Source: Paenibacillus chitinolyticus NBRC 15660
GTDB lineage: Bacteria > Bacillota > Bacilli > Paenibacillales > NBRC-103111
DNA length: 64,000 nucleotides
Direction of reading: 5' to 3'
Assembly (NCBI RefSeq): GCF_000739915.1
Contig: NZ_BBJT01000005.1
Span: forward strand, 248,001-312,000
The notes under the pieces are model-generated. The model made no database searches. It saw only the letters and a list, made by a program, of their open reading frames with translations, and had not been told where the DNA came from. A program made the position numbers and the translations under genes. Every line of letters begins with the position of its first letter. The first letter of the stretch is position 1. Below, piece after piece: positions 39,112-47,852 of the stretch.

Positions 39112-39174
39112 ATGCTGGATGAAGACGAATTAAATGTTGGAATAATCATCCAGTCATACTGCGAAAGGTGTTGA
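39112..39174 (+). CDS. candidate 20-residue leader peptide before the surface protein gene
   Basis: An ORF MLDEDELNVGIIIQSYCERC follows a GGAGG by three bases and stops four bases before the ATG of the large surface protein. The short spacing is suboptimal. Its start region also forms an inverted repeat (ctggatga at 39115-39122 and tcatccag at 39146-39153). It could couple or modulate translation of the next gene; equally the GGAGG may be fortuitous. Confidence 0.25.
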   Translation: MLDEDELNVGIIIQSYCERC

Positions 39175-39178
39175 AGCA

Positions 39179-42100
39179 ATGAAACTGAAATTGCGCAAGC
39201 GAAGATTAACCCCTATTTTTTTAACTTTCCTGCTTTTCTTTCTATCTGTTCTGCCGGTGCCGTTTGGCATTAACAAGGCTATGGCCGCAACGAATTGGCA
39301 GGCGATCGGGAACAGCCTAACCGGTTTAAATGTGGAAGTTACACACGATGCTTCTGCTCCCAGTCTCGTTCAATTTAATAACGAAGTTTACGCAGCGTGG
39401 TCTGAGGGCTACAACCAAAATACGATTCATATCAAAAAGTATAACGGTACGAAATGGGACTATGTTGACGGAGGCGCTGGCTTCCAAGCAGATGCCTCCG
39501 AAGCTGCAATGGACCCTGTCATGACGGTTTATAACAATGAACTGTACATAACATGGCGTGAGACATCCAACAAAGGTAATCAGATAAGAGTCAAAAAGTA
39601 TAATGGTTCTAATTGGACCTTTGTAGATGGTGGGGGCAGTACCGGCTTGAATATGAATTCTCCAGCTGCCGCGTATACCCCTCATTTGGTAGTTTATAAA
39701 AACGATCTCTACCTCATCTGGGTTGAGAATACTAACAGATATTATCAAATCAGAGTAAAAAAATTTAACGGTTCGGCCTGGACATCTGCAGATGACGGCG
39801 GTGACTTCGGATTAAATGCGAATCCTTCTTTGAATGCGAATTCCCCCGCGTCAGTTGTTTATAACGGTAACCTATACATATCTTGGGACGAGAGTGACTG
39901 GCCTAAATCCCGATTGCGGGTCAAAAAGTACGACGGTTCAACTTGGTCTTTTGTCGACGGGCCTAAGGGTTTGAATAACGACGATTCTTCTTATGCAGAA
40001 AACGGTAGTCTGAAAGTATTTAACAACGCTTTGTACGCTGCATATTCTGAAGATAACGGATCGGGAAGACAACTCCGGGTAAAGAAGTTTGACGGATCGA
40101 GTTGGGCATCTGCTGATGGCGGCGGCAGTGTCGGATTAAATGTGGATGCTTCGAAAGATGTGAGATCCCCACATTTTGATGTGTACGACAACGCATTGTA
40201 CTTGATTTGGTCGGAGGAAAGCGGCACAAATTTTGGCGAAGAAATCCGGGTAAAAAAATATGATGGCACAAATTGGGATGAGGCTAGCCAAGGCATTTTT
40301 GCCCTAAATACTTCGCGGCCTGTTGCAATGCGTCCCCAATTATCCGCAACAAATGATAATCTAATTGCTGCTTGGATTGAATTTAACGGCTATCAGTACC
40401 ACATCAGGGTCATGAAGTATGATGGTGCCGCATGGTTACCCGCTTATGAAGAGATCAATGTCGGGTTAAATGGAAATCTGATAGACGCATATGACCCTGA
40501 TTTAAAAGAATATAAGGACGAGTTATACGCCGCCTGGGTTGAAGCAGGGAAGATTAAAGTTAACAAATATTCCAATGGATCCGTTTTGCCCGTATCTGGT
40601 CTCCAAGGCTTGAATGTGGATCCGACAAAAGTGGCTGAAAGTCCGAAACTTGCCGTGTTCCATAATCAGTTATACGCATTCTGGGTAGAACGCGACAATG
40701 CAAACGTCCGTGTACTGCGGGTCAAAAAATTCGTGGACGGATCTACTTGGATAAACGACGAGGATTGTTGCAGAAACGGATTAAACGCCGATCCTCTAAA
40801 CCAAGCCTTGAACCCTAACCTATTGACAACGGATAACGGAATGTATGCGGTATGGGCCGAAGCAGGCCGTGTGGGAAATGACATTCAAGTGAAGAAATTC
40901 GATGGAAGTTGGAAATCGCTTGGTCGAGCCGCTTCGTATACGTTCGGCGATCCGAGCTTAGCCATGTTCCAGAACGAATTATACGGATCTTGGTTAGAGC
41001 TGAACGGGAACAGTTACCAAACGAGAGTTAAAAAGTTCAATGGACAAGAGTGGGTATATGCAGATAACGGAGAGGTTGGCGGTACCGACGACGTTTCCAG
41101 CTCTTTAATCGTGTTCAACAATGAACTGTACGTTGTGTGGGGTGAGAACAGCAGCGATCGGATTCTTCTGAAAGTAAAGCGTTTCGACGGAATCAGATGG
41201 GAGTCGGTTGAGAACATTGCGGATTCCAGCGGGGGTAAAAGCCTCTCTGCTCTGAAGGTATACGGCGATACACTGTTTGCGACTTGGACGGAATGGACTG
41301 GACGGACCGAACGAGTGCGCGTTAAACAGTTTAATGGTACAAGTTGGTATGCTGCTGACGATGGCGGTGCGAACGGTCTAAATGTGGATGCATCGAGACG
41401 GGCAGTAGCTCCTGTTATGGAAGTACATAACGGCGACCTTTACGTTTCCTGGTTTGAATATAACGGGGTGTCTAACCAAATACGAATGGCTCGTTATACG
41501 GGAGCCATTATCCCGCCCGAGCCGCCGGTACCTCCGGTTAATCCGGTAATTCCGGCGCCGCCGACGGGACTTGTCGCAACACCGGGAGACGGACAAGCGT
41601 TCTTGCAGTGGAACAGTGTTACAGGCGCTACTTATTATCAGGTCTACCAAGGAACATCACCGGGCAGCTACGGCTCCTCCTCGGCAGTGACGGTAAGCGG
41701 AGCAACTTACTCTACTCTCATTACCGGCCTCTCGAACGCCTCAACCTATTATTTTGCGGTTCAGGCAGGCAATGCGGATGGAGTCAGCCCACTTTCGGCA
41801 GAAGTGAGTGTCATACCGCAGGCGGGTCATAAAACAGAATTGCACACATTGGCTTTGTCTCAGGGAACGCTTACGCCTGCTTTCGATTTCAGGACTCTCG
41901 CCTACACGGCCGAAGTTCCGAACATCGTCTCGTCGTTAACGGTGACCGCTTCGGTTTACGATCCCCTTTCGACATTGAAGGTGAATGGAGCGGCAGTTCT
42001 GAGCGGTCAAAAGAGCAGCCCTATTAATCTTGCTGCAGGAAGCAATATCATCTCTGCTGAAGTGACTGCAGCGGACGGAGCGACGAAAATTTATACGATT

Positions 42101-43432
42101 AACGTAACACGGGAGGCCGCATCCTCGTCATCGGGAGGAAATTCGTCCGGTTCCGACAATTCCCCGAGTACGCCAAGCGGCGGCCAGACGACGAATGATC
42201 AAAATGCTTCCGGTACCGTAACATTCGAAAACGGTCAAAAAGTTATAAACGTATCCGTTGATGCTGCCAAGCTGATCGAGCAGCTTGAGAAGGGTGGAGA
42301 CAAACAAACACTCGTCATCCCCGTGAATCAGGACGCGGATAAAGTGTCTGTGACTCTGAACGGAGACGCCCTGAAAGCAATGGACAACTTCAAACAAGCT
42401 GTGATTGCTATTGAGACGCCTAACGGCAGCTACAAGCTGCCTGCCGCACAGATTGATTTTGCTGCTCTATCAGCTCAATTCGGCCAGCAAGTGAAGCCAA
42501 GCGATCTTTCCATACGCGTAGATATTGCGAAGAGCGATGCAACCAAGGTAAACTTCATTGGGTCAGCGGCGGATAAAGGTCAATTCACCGTCATGGTTGC
42601 GCCTGTAGATTTTACGGTTTCAGCCACTTATAAGGACAAGACGGTAAGTCTGGACCAATTCAGCAAATTTGTTGAACGTGAAATTCCGATTCCTAGCGGC
42701 ATCGACCCTAGTAAAATCACGACGGCAGTCGTTCTGAATGACGATGGATCGATCCGTCAAGTGCCGACGCGCTTCATAACCCGTGGTGGCATCAGCTATG
42801 CGGTTGTGAAGAGCTTAACCAACAGCACTTATGTACTGATCGCGCATCAGAAGACTTTCACAGATACGGAAGAACATTGGGCGAAAGACATTATCCATGA
42901 CATGGCATCGCGGCTGGTGGTAAACGGTGTTGAAGATGCGCACTTTGCGCCTAATGCACCGATCACGCGCGCGGAGTTCACTGCAATTATCGTCCGGGCG
43001 CTTGGCCTGGATAACAAAGGGAAATCCCTGGTCTTTAAAGATGTAGATACAACGGATTGGTTCAATTCTGCTGTTGCAAAAGCACAGGAGTACGGCTTAA
43101 TTGACGGCTACGAAGACGGTAGTTTCCAGCCTGAGAAGACGGTTACTCGTGAGGAAGCGATCGTGATGATGGTCCGAGCCATGAAACTCGCGGATCTGGA
43201 GCCAAACGTTAACGATACAGACATAAAATCCATTCTAGCCACATTCGCTGATGGCGCTTCGGTTGATGCATGGGCTAGACAGGGCGTTAGCGCAGCCGTA
43301 AAAAGTAAGTTGATCAACGGTACCGATATCGGACTACTGCCCAAGAGAGACATTACTAGAGCCGAAAGCACTGTGCTCATTCATCGAATGCTGGAAAAAG
43401 CTGAATTAATTGACGGCGTTCGGACGAAATAA
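39179..43432 (+). CDS. large beta-propeller/Fn3/SLH surface protein
   Basis: Secreted protein of 1417 residues, probably anchored to the wall. A signal peptide (1-36, cleavage after AMA) is followed by about 13 repeats of 50-65 residues (about 40-780), each with a core like QIRVKKFNGSAW, a DGGG-type turn, GLN-D, and an NNELY-x-x-W-x-E strand, suggesting one or two beta-propellers. Then come a Pro-rich linker, a fibronectin type III domain (about 794-878), a cadherin-like beta-sandwich (about 884-980), a Ser/Gly linker, an undefined domain (about 1010-1215) and three SLH repeats (1224-1412). Codons are visibly more AT-rich than in flanking genes, and the gene interrupts the usual ruvB-queA neighbourhood, suggesting transfer or insertion. 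The ligand is unknown. AAAGGTG precedes the ATG. Confidence 0.85.
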   Translation: MKLKLRKRRLTPIFLTFLLFFLSVLPVPFGINKAMAATNWQAIGNSLTGLNVEVTHDASAPSLVQFNNEVYAAWSEGYNQNTIHIKKYNGTKWDYVDGGAGFQADASEAAMDPVMTVYNNELYITWRETSNKGNQIRVKKYNGSNWTFVDGGGSTGLNMNSPAAAYTPHLVVYKNDLYLIWVENTNRYYQIRVKKFNGSAWTSADDGGDFGLNANPSLNANSPASVVYNGNLYISWDESDWPKSRLRVKKYDGSTWSFVDGPKGLNNDDSSYAENGSLKVFNNALYAAYSEDNGSGRQLRVKKFDGSSWASADGGGSVGLNVDASKDVRSPHFDVYDNALYLIWSEESGTNFGEEIRVKKYDGTNWDEASQGIFALNTSRPVAMRPQLSATNDNLIAAWIEFNGYQYHIRVMKYDGAAWLPAYEEINVGLNGNLIDAYDPDLKEYKDELYAAWVEAGKIKVNKYSNGSVLPVSGLQGLNVDPTKVAESPKLAVFHNQLYAFWVERDNANVRVLRVKKFVDGSTWINDEDCCRNGLNADPLNQALNPNLLTTDNGMYAVWAEAGRVGNDIQVKKFDGSWKSLGRAASYTFGDPSLAMFQNELYGSWLELNGNSYQTRVKKFNGQEWVYADNGEVGGTDDVSSSLIVFNNELYVVWGENSSDRILLKVKRFDGIRWESVENIADSSGGKSLSALKVYGDTLFATWTEWTGRTERVRVKQFNGTSWYAADDGGANGLNVDASRRAVAPVMEVHNGDLYVSWFEYNGVSNQIRMARYTGAIIPPEPPVPPVNPVIPAPPTGLVATPGDGQAFLQWNSVTGATYYQVYQGTSPGSYGSSSAVTVSGATYSTLITGLSNASTYYFAVQAGNADGVSPLSAEVSVIPQAGHKTELHTLALSQGTLTPAFDFRTLAYTAEVPNIVSSLTVTASVYDPLSTLKVNGAAVLSGQKSSPINLAAGSNIISAEVTAADGATKIYTINVTREAASSSSGGNSSGSDNSPSTPSGGQTTNDQNASGTVTFENGQKVINVSVDAAKLIEQLEKGGDKQTLVIPVNQDADKVSVTLNGDALKAMDNFKQAVIAIETPNGSYKLPAAQIDFAALSAQFGQQVKPSDLSIRVDIAKSDATKVNFIGSAADKGQFTVMVAPVDFTVSATYKDKTVSLDQFSKFVEREIPIPSGIDPSKITTAVVLNDDGSIRQVPTRFITRGGISYAVVKSLTNSTYVLIAHQKTFTDTEEHWAKDIIHDMASRLVVNGVEDAHFAPNAPITRAEFTAIIVRALGLDNKGKSLVFKDVDTTDWFNSAVAKAQEYGLIDGYEDGSFQPEKTVTREEAIVMMVRAMKLADLEPNVNDTDIKSILATFADGASVDAWARQGVSAAVKSKLINGTDIGLLPKRDITRAESTVLIHRMLEKAELIDGVRTK

Positions 43433-43463
43433 ATTTCTCGCTTCGACGAACTAGTTAATGAAT

Positions 43464-43516
43464 AAACCCGGAAAGTTGACTCATTCGAGTGCAACTGCTC
43501 CGGGTTTGTTTTTTGT
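43464..43516 (+). terminator. terminator of the surface protein gene
   Basis: aaacccgga pairs with tccgggttt, with an inner gttg-ac/gt-gcaac extension, and is followed by GTTTTTTG. It starts 30 bp beyond the stop. Confidence 0.85.
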
Positions 43517-43703
43517 TTTCCATGCTCCCCCAAAAAGATAGGCAGCCTCGAACGCCGCCGGGAATGTTCATACCATAATTACGATGGAAATATTCAATGC
43601 ATTCAAGAGAATGTTAAAAATCCTATTAGTGATACTGTGGAGAGCCTAAGAATAAAAGCGAGAAGGTGTCCGTTTTTTTCAGCCAATTCGTGGGTTTAGG
43701 TAT
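43517..43703. other. AT-rich stretch without a recognised gene
   Basis: No credible coding frame, tRNA or transposon end is visible. A 21-codon hydrophobic frame (starting MEIFNAFKRMLKILLVILWR) lacks a ribosome-binding site. The base composition resembles the surface protein gene, so this may be part of the same inserted segment. Confidence 0.5.
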
Positions 43704-43759
43704 GAAAAAAACTACACGCATAGACCTGCACCAAAGGCGCGCGATCTGTGCGTGTAGTT
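43704..43759 (-). terminator. terminator of the ruvCAB operon
   Basis: On the minus strand AACTACACGCA and TGCGTGTAGTT pair over eleven bases and are followed by TTTTTTTC. It lies about 150 bp after the ruvB stop; the gap between holds nothing recognisable. Confidence 0.85.
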
Positions 43760-43908
43760 AGATGTGGTTTTACTGTCGGCGAGCATATGGTCGAGTGGCT
43801 TCAAAACTTAAGCTTAGCGCCCTATATAGACTTGCTCCCGCTCCCGGAACACAAGGTCAGAGCTATCACGCTGATGTGCCGATCCATCCGAACAGCAGCC
43901 TGTACCGG

Positions 43909-44913
43909 TTAGTTCTGCTCCGGAATCGGCAGCCCCAAATGGGTGTACGCCTGATGCGTGACCATCCGTCCGCGGGGAGTCCGCTGCAAAAAGCCGATTT
44001 GCAGCAAATAGGGCTCATACACGTCTTCGATCGTCTGGCTTTCCTCGCCAATGGTGGCTGCGATCGTATCGAGTCCGACCGGGCCTCCGCGGAACGAAGT
44101 AATGATCGCTCTCAGCATTTTGTGGTCGATCTCGTCAAGGCCGAGATCGTCCACCTGAATGTGCCGGAGCGATTCGCGGGCCAGATCGACGGTAATGATT
44201 CCGTCTCCTTTGACCTGGGCGAAATCGCGTACCCGCTTCAACAGCCGGTTCGCGATACGCGGCGTGCCCCTGGAGCGCATCCCGATTTCACGCGACGCCT
44301 CTCCGACGATCTGCACCTGAAGGATGTCGCAGGTGCGGCTGACGATATACGACAGCTCATCGACGGTGTAGAACTCCAGCCGGCTGATTACGCCGAAGCG
44401 GTCCCGCAGCGGAGCCGACAGCAGCCCTGCGCGAGTTGTCGCGCCGATCAGCGTGAAGGGCGGCAGATCCAGCCGCACGGAACGCGCGCTCGGCCCTTTG
44501 CCGATGATAATATCGAGCGCAAAATCCTCCATCGCCGGATACAGCACTTCCTCCACCGTTCGGTGTAGGCGGTGGATTTCGTCGATGAACAGCACGTCGC
44601 CTTCCTGCAGATTCGTCAGAATCGCAGCGAGGTCGCCGGGCCGCTCGATAGCGGGACCGCTCGTCGTGCGGATATTGACGCCAAGCTCGTTGGCGATGAT
44701 ATTCGACAGGGTCGTTTTTCCGAGCCCCGGAGGTCCGTAAAGCAAAACGTGGTCAAGCGCTTCTTTGCGCATTTTGGCCGCTTCGATATAAATCTTGAGA
44801 TTTTCCTTCGCCTGCGTCTGTCCGATATATTCCGCCAGGTACCGGGGGCGAAGGGAAAATTCCACGATTTCGTCTTCCATCATCAAATTGGCGGATATAA
44901 TGCGGTCTTCCAT
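43909..44913 (-). CDS. ruvB: Holliday junction branch migration ATPase RuvB
   Basis: Motor of the RuvAB complex that drives branch migration. The 334-residue AAA+ protein has Walker [16 protein letters not shown] near residue 60, Walker [10 protein letters not shown] near 105, sensor [18 protein letters not shown], and the C-terminal winged helix with [12 protein letters not shown]. The start MEDRIISAN was preferred because GGGGGAG lies six bases upstream; an ATG two codons earlier and a TTG five codons earlier overlap that site. It follows ruvA by 18 bp. Confidence 0.97.
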   Translation of the reverse strand: MEDRIISANLMMEDEIVEFSLRPRYLAEYIGQTQAKENLKIYIEAAKMRKEALDHVLLYGPPGLGKTTLSNIIANELGVNIRTTSGPAIERPGDLAAILTNLQEGDVLFIDEIHRLHRTVEEVLYPAMEDFALDIIIGKGPSARSVRLDLPPFTLIGATTRAGLLSAPLRDRFGVISRLEFYTVDELSYIVSRTCDILQVQIVGEASREIGMRSRGTPRIANRLLKRVRDFAQVKGDGIITVDLARESLRHIQVDDLGLDEIDHKMLRAIITSFRGGPVGLDTIAATIGEESQTIEDVYEPYLLQIGFLQRTPRGRMVTHQAYTHLGLPIPEQN

Positions 44914-44931
44914 CGTCATCTCCCCCAAAAC

Positions 44932-45558
44932 TTACATTTGAAACAAAGCCTGGAGGGCTTGTTTCATGATGACATCGGCAGGATCGGTATCCTTAACCTT
45001 CGGCTGGATGCGGGACCACGCGCGGTCCGCTTCCGCTTCCGTATAACCGAGCGCGAGCAGACCCTGCTTGACTTCGCCCCAGACTCCCTGGGTGCCGAAT
45101 TCATCCGACGGGTCCACTAAGCCGAACGATACGGCCAGATCGCGCTCCGTAACCGGCAGTGCGCCCAGCTTTTCTTTCAAATCGAAAATAAGCCGCTGTG
45201 CGGTTTTCTTGCCGATACCCGGCAGCTTGGTAAGAAAAGCGATATTCTCCTGCTGGATAGCCGCGACTACCGTTTCCGGGCGGCCTCCGGCAAGAATGCC
45301 GAGCGCGACTTTGGGACCGATGCCGCTGACATCGATAAGCTGCCGGAACAGCATCTGCTCCTCCCTTGTCGGGAAGCCGAACAGCAAGTGTGCGTCTTCG
45401 CGCACATGATAATGAGTATACAGCGTGACATCGGCGTCTTCTTTCAATCCGAACGCGTACGGGTTGGCGCAAAAAACGCGGTAGCCGACTCCGTTCACGT
45501 CGAGAACGACGTATTCCGTTTCACGCGCAGCTAGTTTGCCTCTTAAGAAATCAATCAT
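44932..45558 (-). CDS. ruvA: Holliday junction DNA helicase subunit RuvA
   Basis: Junction-binding tetramer subunit. The 208 residues show an OB domain (1-65, starting MIDFLRGKL), two helix-hairpin-helix motifs (VSGIGPKVALGIL and LPGIGKKTAQRLI) and the C-terminal RuvB-binding domain (LLALGYTEAEADRA). The ATG overlaps the ruvC stop by 4 bp. Confidence 0.97.
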   Translation of the reverse strand: MIDFLRGKLAARETEYVVLDVNGVGYRVFCANPYAFGLKEDADVTLYTHYHVREDAHLLFGFPTREEQMLFRQLIDVSGIGPKVALGILAGGRPETVVAAIQQENIAFLTKLPGIGKKTAQRLIFDLKEKLGALPVTERDLAVSFGLVDPSDEFGTQGVWGEVKQGLLALGYTEAEADRAWSRIQPKVKDTDPADVIMKQALQALFQM

Positions 45559-46058
45559 CGTTTGGTAACCTCTTTGATTTTATCGTGCAGCGTGGATGAA
45601 TGCGCGTGGCAGATCGCTACGGCGAGCGCATCGGCTACGTCATCCGGCTTCGGTATCGCGGACAGCTTAAGAAACATGCGGACCATTTCCTGCACTTGGA
45701 TTTTCTCCGCTTTGCCATAGCCGACAACGGCCTGCTTAACCTGGAGCGGCGTGTATTCGCCGACGGGTATTCCGCGCTGAACGGCTGCGAGTATAATCAC
45801 GCCGCGCGCCTGGCCGACGGTAAAGGCCGTCGTCACGTTCCGGTTGAAGAACAGCTTCTCGACAGCCATCGCGTCGGGTTTATATTTGTCTATGAGCTGG
45901 CAGGCCGCATCATAAACCTGCTTCAGCCGAAGACCCGGATCGGTATGGGCCTCGGTTTGTATACAGCCGTACTGAACGGGCGTTAGTTTGCTGCCGGTCT
46001 TGTCGATAAACCCGAAACCGACGATCGCAATGCCCGGGTCGATTCCCAGAATACGCAA
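45555..46058 (-). CDS. ruvC: crossover junction endodeoxyribonuclease RuvC
   Basis: Resolvase that cuts Holliday junctions. The expected start sequence RILGIDPGIAIVGFG is preceded by a TTG (46056-46058) with GGGAGAG eight bases upstream, giving a 167-residue protein of normal length; an ATG 20 codons earlier would add a non-conserved segment. Catalytic acidic residues are visible as the Asp in GIDPG, the Glu in AVEKLFF, and the pair in PDDVADALAVA. B. subtilis lacks RuvC and uses RecU; ruvC is found in Paenibacillus and Clostridia, which helps place the organism. Confidence 0.94.
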   Translation of the reverse strand: MRILGIDPGIAIVGFGFIDKTGSKLTPVQYGCIQTEAHTDPGLRLKQVYDAACQLIDKYKPDAMAVEKLFFNRNVTTAFTVGQARGVIILAAVQRGIPVGEYTPLQVKQAVVGYGKAEKIQVQEMVRMFLKLSAIPKPDDVADALAVAICHAHSSTLHDKIKEVTKR

Positions 46059-46095
46059 AAGAAGTTCTCTCCCATCCCCTGTATGCCCCAAAAAG

Positions 46096-46122
46096 CGAAC
46101 ATATGTATCGATTTCCATTATA
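46096..46122 (-). promoter_or_regulatory. ruvCAB promoter region with a LexA-like half site
   Basis: On the minus strand TATAAT (46117-46122) lies about 55 bp before the ruvC start. Just downstream is GATACATATGTTCG, which matches the Gram-positive SOS box CGAACRNRYGTTCG at the right half and at 11 of 14 positions overall. No good -35 is visible. LexA control of ruvAB is known in B. subtilis; here it is inferred. Confidence 0.4.
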
Positions 46123-46295
46123 GCAAATTCTCGCCGAAAGGGATAGCGTGTTTAAAGGCGGGACAAATCGTAAATATTGTCCGTCTTGTTCGCGGTCTGT
46201 CCGCCGGCTGAATTATAGATAGGTTCCGAACATCTTCGGTCCAATCCTCAATTTAATATAGAAGTCCCGCAAGAACCGTACCGCTCTCGCAACAA

Positions 46296-46322
46296 TAAAA
46301 ACGGCTCCCTCGCGGAAGCCGT
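46296..46322 (-). terminator. terminator of ohr
   Basis: On the minus strand ACGGCTTCC pairs with GGGAGCCGT and is followed by TTTTATTG, 15-20 bp after the ohr stop. Confidence 0.7.
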
Positions 46323-46339
46323 CTCGTTTCGCTGTAAAT

Positions 46340-46762
46340 TTACGCTTGGACAACATCGATAAACACGTCGATATTGTCTCGTGTAGCCTTCGAGTAAGGA
46401 CAGACATGGTGTGCGGCGGCGACCAGCTCGTTAGCCGTTCCCATTTCCACCCCGGGAATGCTCACTTTGAGTTCGACAGCCAGCTTGAAGCCTCCGTCCT
46501 CCTCGTCTTTACCGATCGTTACGTGAGCCGTCACCTGTGTTTCGGAACGGATCTGTTTTTGCCGCATCACAAGGTTCAGGGCGCTGTCGAAGCAGGCCGC
46601 GTAACCCGCCGCAAAAAGCTGCTCGGGATTCGTTGCCGCTCCGCCGGGACCGCCCAGCTCTTTGGGCATTTTGACTTCCAAATTCAGCACGCCGTCATCC
46701 GAAGTTACTTTCCCGTTCCGTCCGCCTTGAGCCGTTGCAACCGCTGTGTATAAATGCTCCAT
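46340..46762 (-). CDS. ohr: organic hydroperoxide resistance protein
   Basis: Ohr is a thiol peroxidase that reduces organic hydroperoxides. The 140-residue protein has both redox cysteines in their usual settings: AAGYAACFDSALNLV near residue 60 and HHVCPYSKATRDNIDV near 125. The start MEHLYTAVATAQGG fits the family and was preferred to an upstream in-frame ATG that would add a basic non-conserved segment. It stands alone with its own operator and terminator; no ohrR gene is in the window. Confidence 0.94.
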   Translation of the reverse strand: MEHLYTAVATAQGGRNGKVTSDDGVLNLEVKMPKELGGPGGAATNPEQLFAAGYAACFDSALNLVMRQKQIRSETQVTAHVTIGKDEEDGGFKLAVELKVSIPGVEMGTANELVAAAHHVCPYSKATRDNIDVFIDVVQA

Positions 46763-46843
46763 AGTCAAACACCATCCCTTTAAAAGTTTAAAATGAATGC
46801 GCCGCAGGAGGCGCTTCGTTGTATGAGAGAATAATATCACACT

Positions 46844-46865
46844 ATTATATTGTGCGCAATATAAT
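46844..46865 (-). promoter_or_regulatory. palindromic operator of ohr
   Basis: attatattg-tgcg-caatataat is a 22-bp sequence with perfect 9-bp arms. On the minus strand its end contains TATAAT, so the operator covers the -10 of the ohr promoter. OhrR (MarR family) sites are AT-rich palindromes of this kind overlapping the promoter, so OhrR is the likely ligand. Confidence 0.65.
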
Positions 46866-46885
46866 TTTATAAAATTTATATTCCT

Positions 46886-46919
46886 AAAAAAAGCTCCGCC
46901 TTTAAAGCGGAACCTTTTT
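46886..46919 (-). terminator. terminator of bofC
   Basis: On the minus strand AAAAGGTTCCGC pairs with GCGGAGCTTTTT (G-U pairs included) around TTTAAAG and runs into a T tract. It lies about 40 bp beyond the bofC stop. Confidence 0.75.
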
Positions 46920-46960
46920 AAACAAATTTGTTGAAATTTCCATCCCGGCCGGTAAAAACT

Positions 46961-47638
46961 TTAGTAATTGGGCGACATCGCCTTTTCGCTCTCCTGAACG
47001 GCATAATCGCTGAAAGTGGACAAGACACTGTTGAACTCAGCCACATCGGACACCCGTATTCCTTCGTGAAGCTGATGCACGGTTTCTTTGGGCAGAGTGC
47101 TTTCGAGATATTGGATATTAAGCTGGAAAAAGGTACGGATAACCTTGTCATTGGCCGGCAGCCCATCAAACAAAGATAAATTTCCGCTCTCGTCCACCCC
47201 GAAATAAGCGCTCTGTTTGCATTTGGGCGACAGATCGTCGATATGCTGGGTAAAAATTACACTCCCCCCGGAATTCAAGCTCAGGGTCCAATCAGGATGC
47301 TCCCCGTTCAAAGCCGTAATCTCGTCCGCGGATTTCAGCCCCAGCTCCTGCTGCTCTTCTCCGCATACGTACGAGCGCTGTATATAAGTCAGCCGCTGAC
47401 CGCCTTCGGAGCGGATTTGCCGCAGGGTTTGTTCCTGCTGAGCTTTCAGAGCCTGATCGATTTCCGGCGCGGCAGCTTGTCCGAGAGGTGCACCGGCTTC
47501 CCGGTAAGCCGGTTTGGGGAATTCATAGGCAGCCAGCAGGTATGCGATTGCAGCAAGCAGAACGTAACTGCCGAATATCAGCCGTTTGCGTTTAAGACGG
47601 ATTTTTTTCTTCAATTGCTTCAGCAAGTTGAAAACCAT
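46961..47638 (-). CDS. bofC: BofC-like forespore regulator of SpoIVB signalling
   Basis: BofC is exported from the forespore and restrains the SpoIVB protease that triggers sigma-K activation. The 225-residue product has a very basic start (KKKIRLKRKRLIFG), a signal/anchor helix at about residues 20-42, and a BofC domain containing YIQRSYVCGEEQQELG, then HPDWTLSLNSGG and FFQLNIQYLESTLP. It is longer than the 170-residue B. subtilis protein, mostly in the N-terminal half. GTG at 47641 or ATG at 47638 can start it. bofC lies next to ruvA in B. subtilis, matching this location. Confidence 0.85.
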   Translation of the reverse strand: MVFNLLKQLKKKIRLKRKRLIFGSYVLLAAIAYLLAAYEFPKPAYREAGAPLGQAAAPEIDQALKAQQEQTLRQIRSEGGQRLTYIQRSYVCGEEQQELGLKSADEITALNGEHPDWTLSLNSGGSVIFTQHIDDLSPKCKQSAYFGVDESGNLSLFDGLPANDKVIRTFFQLNIQYLESTLPKETVHQLHEGIRVSDVAEFNSVLSTFSDYAVQESEKAMSPNY

Positions 47639-47769
47639 CACGGCAATCCCCTTCTATCCTCTGTTTTCCCTTATTGTTCCCCCCGCCGAAAAGCTTATAC
47701 ATGTATTTCCAGCGCGGTATAAAGGCTGCGGAAAGAAAATCTGGAGGCGATATCGCCGTGCGTAAAAAT

Positions 47770-47805
47770 GAAAAACTCCGGCGTTCCTGAGAGGAATCGC
47801 CGGAG
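47770..47805 (-). terminator. terminator of safA
   Basis: On the minus strand CTCCGGCGATTCC pairs with GGAACGCCGGAG (one mismatch) and is followed by TTTTTC. It lies about 50 bp after the safA stop. Confidence 0.88.
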
Positions 47806-47852
47806 CGGAAGCTTCCCATGAATTGACACGGGAAGCCGATAAGACAAAGGGT

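Noticed and set aside
43590-43660. Short hydrophobic 21-codon frame downstream of the surface protein
   Set aside because: Lacks a ribosome-binding site and lies in AT-rich DNA where short frames arise by chance.
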